Assembly: GCF_025558425.1 (NCBI RefSeq)
Contig: NZ_CP094718.1
Location: 1,116,001 to 1,180,000, forward strand
Length of the DNA: 64,000 nucleotides
Direction: 5' to 3'
DNA from: Staphylococcus sp. IVB6240
GTDB lineage: Bacteria; Bacillota; Bacilli; Staphylococcales; Staphylococcaceae
The position numbers were made by a program, and so were the translations under genes. The notes beneath the pieces were generated by a model. That model was not told the origin of the DNA, did no database searches, and worked only from the letters and a program-made list of their open reading frames with translations. Shown here one piece after another: positions 63,487 to 64,000 of the stretch; positions within the stretch are counted from its first letter, which is position 1, and each line of letters opens with the position of its first letter.

Positions 63487-63910
63487 AAATGTTTTTACCT
63501 TAGTCGAAATGTTAATTGTTATGTGCGTTATTTCTATCACGTTGTACCTCTTTATGACTATTAAATCATCGATGTATTCACAACAAAACATAAAAGATCA
63601 AATCAAGTTATTGACAAGCAAGATTGATTATTACCAGGCATATGCTATCAAACATAGGCAAACAGTACTCATGGTATTTCGCCCAAACAAAAATAATATT
63701 CGAGTTGTATTTCAAAATGGCCAAAAGGATATCGTGATACCATTGTCACCTTTACATCTTGATGAAGGAAGTACACTTAATACAATTGCTTTTGACAAAG
63801 ATGGGAATATCTTGAAATTCGGTAAATTAAAGTTCCAATATATGCAATATCATTTTGACTTAATATTTCATATCGAACAAGGGAGGTATCGTATTGTAAG
63901 TAATGAATAA
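63464..63910 (+). CDS. comGD: Minor pseudopilin ComGD
   Basis: A 148-residue type IV pseudopilin with the signal HHKNV/FTLVEMLIVMCVISI. Glu15 is the usual +5 Glu, but the residue before the cleavage site is Val10 where Gly, Ala or Ser is expected. The start at 63464 gives the S. aureus length; it overlaps comGC by 23 bases and its binding site (GGGG) is distant, so the exact start is uncertain. Confidence 0.82.
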   Translation: MARPLHHKNVFTLVEMLIVMCVISITLYLFMTIKSSMYSQQNIKDQIKLLTSKIDYYQAYAIKHRQTVLMVFRPNKNNIRVVFQNGQKDIVIPLSPLHLDEGSTLNTIAFDKDGNILKFGKLKFQYMQYHFDLIFHIEQGRYRIVSNE

Positions 63911-64000
63911 AAAAGGTTATACACTGTTAGAAGCGCTTTTTGCATTTTTTCTATTTTCTATCATCTGTTTTTCACTCATTCCAATATTACAGCAACTAGA
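63903..64000 (+). CDS. comGE: Minor pseudopilin, probably ComGE (cut by window end)
   Basis: Starts MNKKGYTLLEALFAFFLFSI: Gly5-Tyr6 cleavage site, Glu at +5 and a hydrophobic helix, a clear pseudopilin N-terminus. GGGAGG lies 14-19 bases upstream, within comGD, which it overlaps by 8 bases. Position after comGD suggests ComGE, but ComGF is possible since the rest is outside the window. Confidence 0.7.
   Translation, partial: MNKKGYTLLEALFAFFLFSIICFSLIPILQQL

Overview
This 64 kb window is a block of Firmicutes core chromosome, AT-rich and densely packed, and almost certainly from a staphylococcus. The order udk-greA, pxp operon, mtnN, yqeG-yqeH-aroE-yhbY-nadD-yqeK-rsfS, comE, holA, rpsT, lepA-hemW, hrcA-grpE-dnaK-dnaJ-prmA-rsmE-mtaB, rpsU, phoH-ybeY-dgkA-cdd-era-recO-glyS, ccpN-ppsR-dnaG-rpoD-trmK-yqfO, ispH, cshB-nfo-znuCB-zur, ispG, sodA, pbp, rpmG, fthC-gluP-yqgQ-glcK and comG is the one I know from Staphylococcus aureus. 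Several proteins (GlyS, Nfo, ComGA, SodA) look clearly similar to, but not the same as, S. aureus proteins as I remember them, so a non-aureus species is likely. I cannot name it. I see no insertion sequence, prophage, CRISPR array, tRNA or rRNA.

Layout. 1-2.4 kb: tRNA hydroxylation, uridine salvage and transcript cleavage. 2.9-8.5 kb: a six-gene 5-oxoproline operon that carries its own biotin carboxylase and biotin carrier. 8.8-14.6 kb: MTA/SAH nucleosidase, then a ribosome-assembly, NAD and shikimate cluster. 14.6-19.1 kb: comEA-EB-EC and holA. 19.2-22.7 kb: rpsT (minus), lepA, hemW. 22.8-30.7 kb: the heat-shock operon, with CIRCE and CtsR sites and an internal dnaK promoter, running into modification enzymes. 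30.8-33.5 kb: rpsU and the flotillin cluster. 33.7-37.6 kb: phoH to recO. 37.8-39.3 kb: glyS (minus) under a T-box riboswitch. 39.5-46.1 kb: ccpN, ppsR and the dnaG-rpoD macromolecular synthesis operon. 46.2-53.0 kb: isoprenoid genes ispH and ispG (minus) around cshB, nfo and the zinc operon. 53.2-61.1 kb: sodA, a class B PBP, rpmG, a small unrecognised gene, folate, rhomboid and glucokinase genes. 61.1-64 kb: the start of the comG pseudopilus operon.

Main points. (1) comGA has an in-frame TAA at codon 108 in an otherwise intact 324-codon gene, so the pseudopilus ATPase is broken unless the base is an error. ComGD also has Val at the prepilin cleavage position where a small residue is expected. 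(2) The ribosome binding sites of both competence operons, comEA and comGA, lie in the 3' arm of strong hairpins with 11-12 perfect base pairs. (3) pxpB, pxpC, accB and accC together contain every module of a urea-carboxylase-type enzyme, which suggests a split biotin-dependent amide carboxylase feeding PxpA. Its transporter is NRAMP-like but lacks the metal-binding motifs. (4) A 31-32 codon gene at 56.7 kb has its own promoter, leader hairpin, ribosome binding site and terminator.
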